Assembly: GCF_018448935.1 (NCBI RefSeq)
Contig: NZ_RCWC01000004.1
Span: 124,001 to 188,000 of the forward strand
Direction: 5' to 3'
DNA length: 64,000 bases
DNA from: Photorhabdus noenieputensis
Lineage (GTDB): Bacteria; Pseudomonadota; Gammaproteobacteria; Enterobacterales; Enterobacteriaceae
Made by a program: the position numbers and the translations under genes. The notes beneath the pieces were generated by a model, which did not search any database, had not been told where the DNA came from, and saw only the letters and a list, made by a program, of their open reading frames with translations. This document shows positions 63,943-64,000 of this stretch, piece by piece; position 1 is the stretch's first letter; every line of letters begins with the position of its first letter.

Positions 63943-64000
63943 TTATCTTACACGTTCAGATTCGTTCCAAGGAATTTCATGATTATAAGGCTTTCTGCAA
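63943..64000 (-). pseudogene. Truncated PAS4-LuxR-like fragment at the window edge
   Basis: On the minus strand the frame entering from the right edge reads KPYNHEIPWNESERVR and then a stop codon (63943-63945). It mirrors the segment LYDHELPWNGAEFAKEY of the neighbouring PAS4-LuxR protein, about residues 52-68. The helix-turn-helix half is absent, so this is a broken paralogue or a PAS-only protein. Only the last 18 codons are inside the window. Confidence 0.65.

Overview
The window looks like the chromosome of an insect-pathogenic enterobacterium of the genus Photorhabdus, most likely the P. luminescens/laumondii group. The evidence is gammaproteobacterial housekeeping genes (ppiB, cysS), five dispersed ERIC elements, a complete Ysc/Psc-type type III secretion system (T3SS) with a single YopT-like effector (the LopT arrangement known from P. 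luminescens), and PAS4-LuxR solo genes, which are abundant in this genus. The species is inferred. There is no rRNA, tRNA or CRISPR array that I can see.

Left part (1-12.6 kb). A partial ppiB is divergent from cysS. Next come two convergent orphan tail-fibre genes whose 5' ends form an inverted repeat. An atoDA CoA-transferase operon follows; it has a good sigma-54 promoter and an upstream palindrome, next to an AtoC-like activator that lacks its receiver domain. After that come a tandem duplication carrying two small secreted six-cysteine proteins (one copy interrupted by an ERIC element) and a cold-shock protein.

T3SS island (12.6-43.3 kb). The minus-strand block exsA-exsD-yscBCDEFGHIJKL is followed by the effector lopT and its chaperone. 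The block yscNOPQRSTU (minus) diverges from yopN-tyeA-sycN-yscXYV-lcrR-lcrG-lcrV-lcrH-yopB-yopD (plus), which is followed by exsC-exsE-exsB. Together these encode needle, basal body, export gate, ATPase, translocon, gatekeeper and the ExsA/ExsD/ExsC/ExsE partner-switch cascade. Three promoters (yscN, yopN, exsC) carry ExsA-type boxes of identical geometry with 21-22 bp spacers to the -10. Unlike Pseudomonas, exsA is not next to exsCEB. It lies some 20 kb away in an inverted block, separated from yscU by a LysR gene, a GNAT gene and the debris of a lysP-like permease and possibly a PLP enzyme.

Right part (43.3-64 kb). This holds a lone family-2 glycosyltransferase; a phage-type lysis cassette (holin, putative endolysin, Rz with nested Rz1) without other phage genes; a VOC protein; wza-wzb-wzc capsule export genes without the rest of a capsule locus; tehB; a pentulose-kinase-like FGGY gene; an alanine/sodium symporter convergent with an aldehyde dehydrogenase; a Fur-box-associated metal-chelate binding protein; a small lipoprotein; an M-box riboswitch in front of an MgtE-type magnesium transporter; and a PAS4-LuxR regulator with a truncated sister at the window edge.

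The gaps between genes are AT-rich and hold regulatory sites, ERIC copies, inverted repeats and decayed genes.
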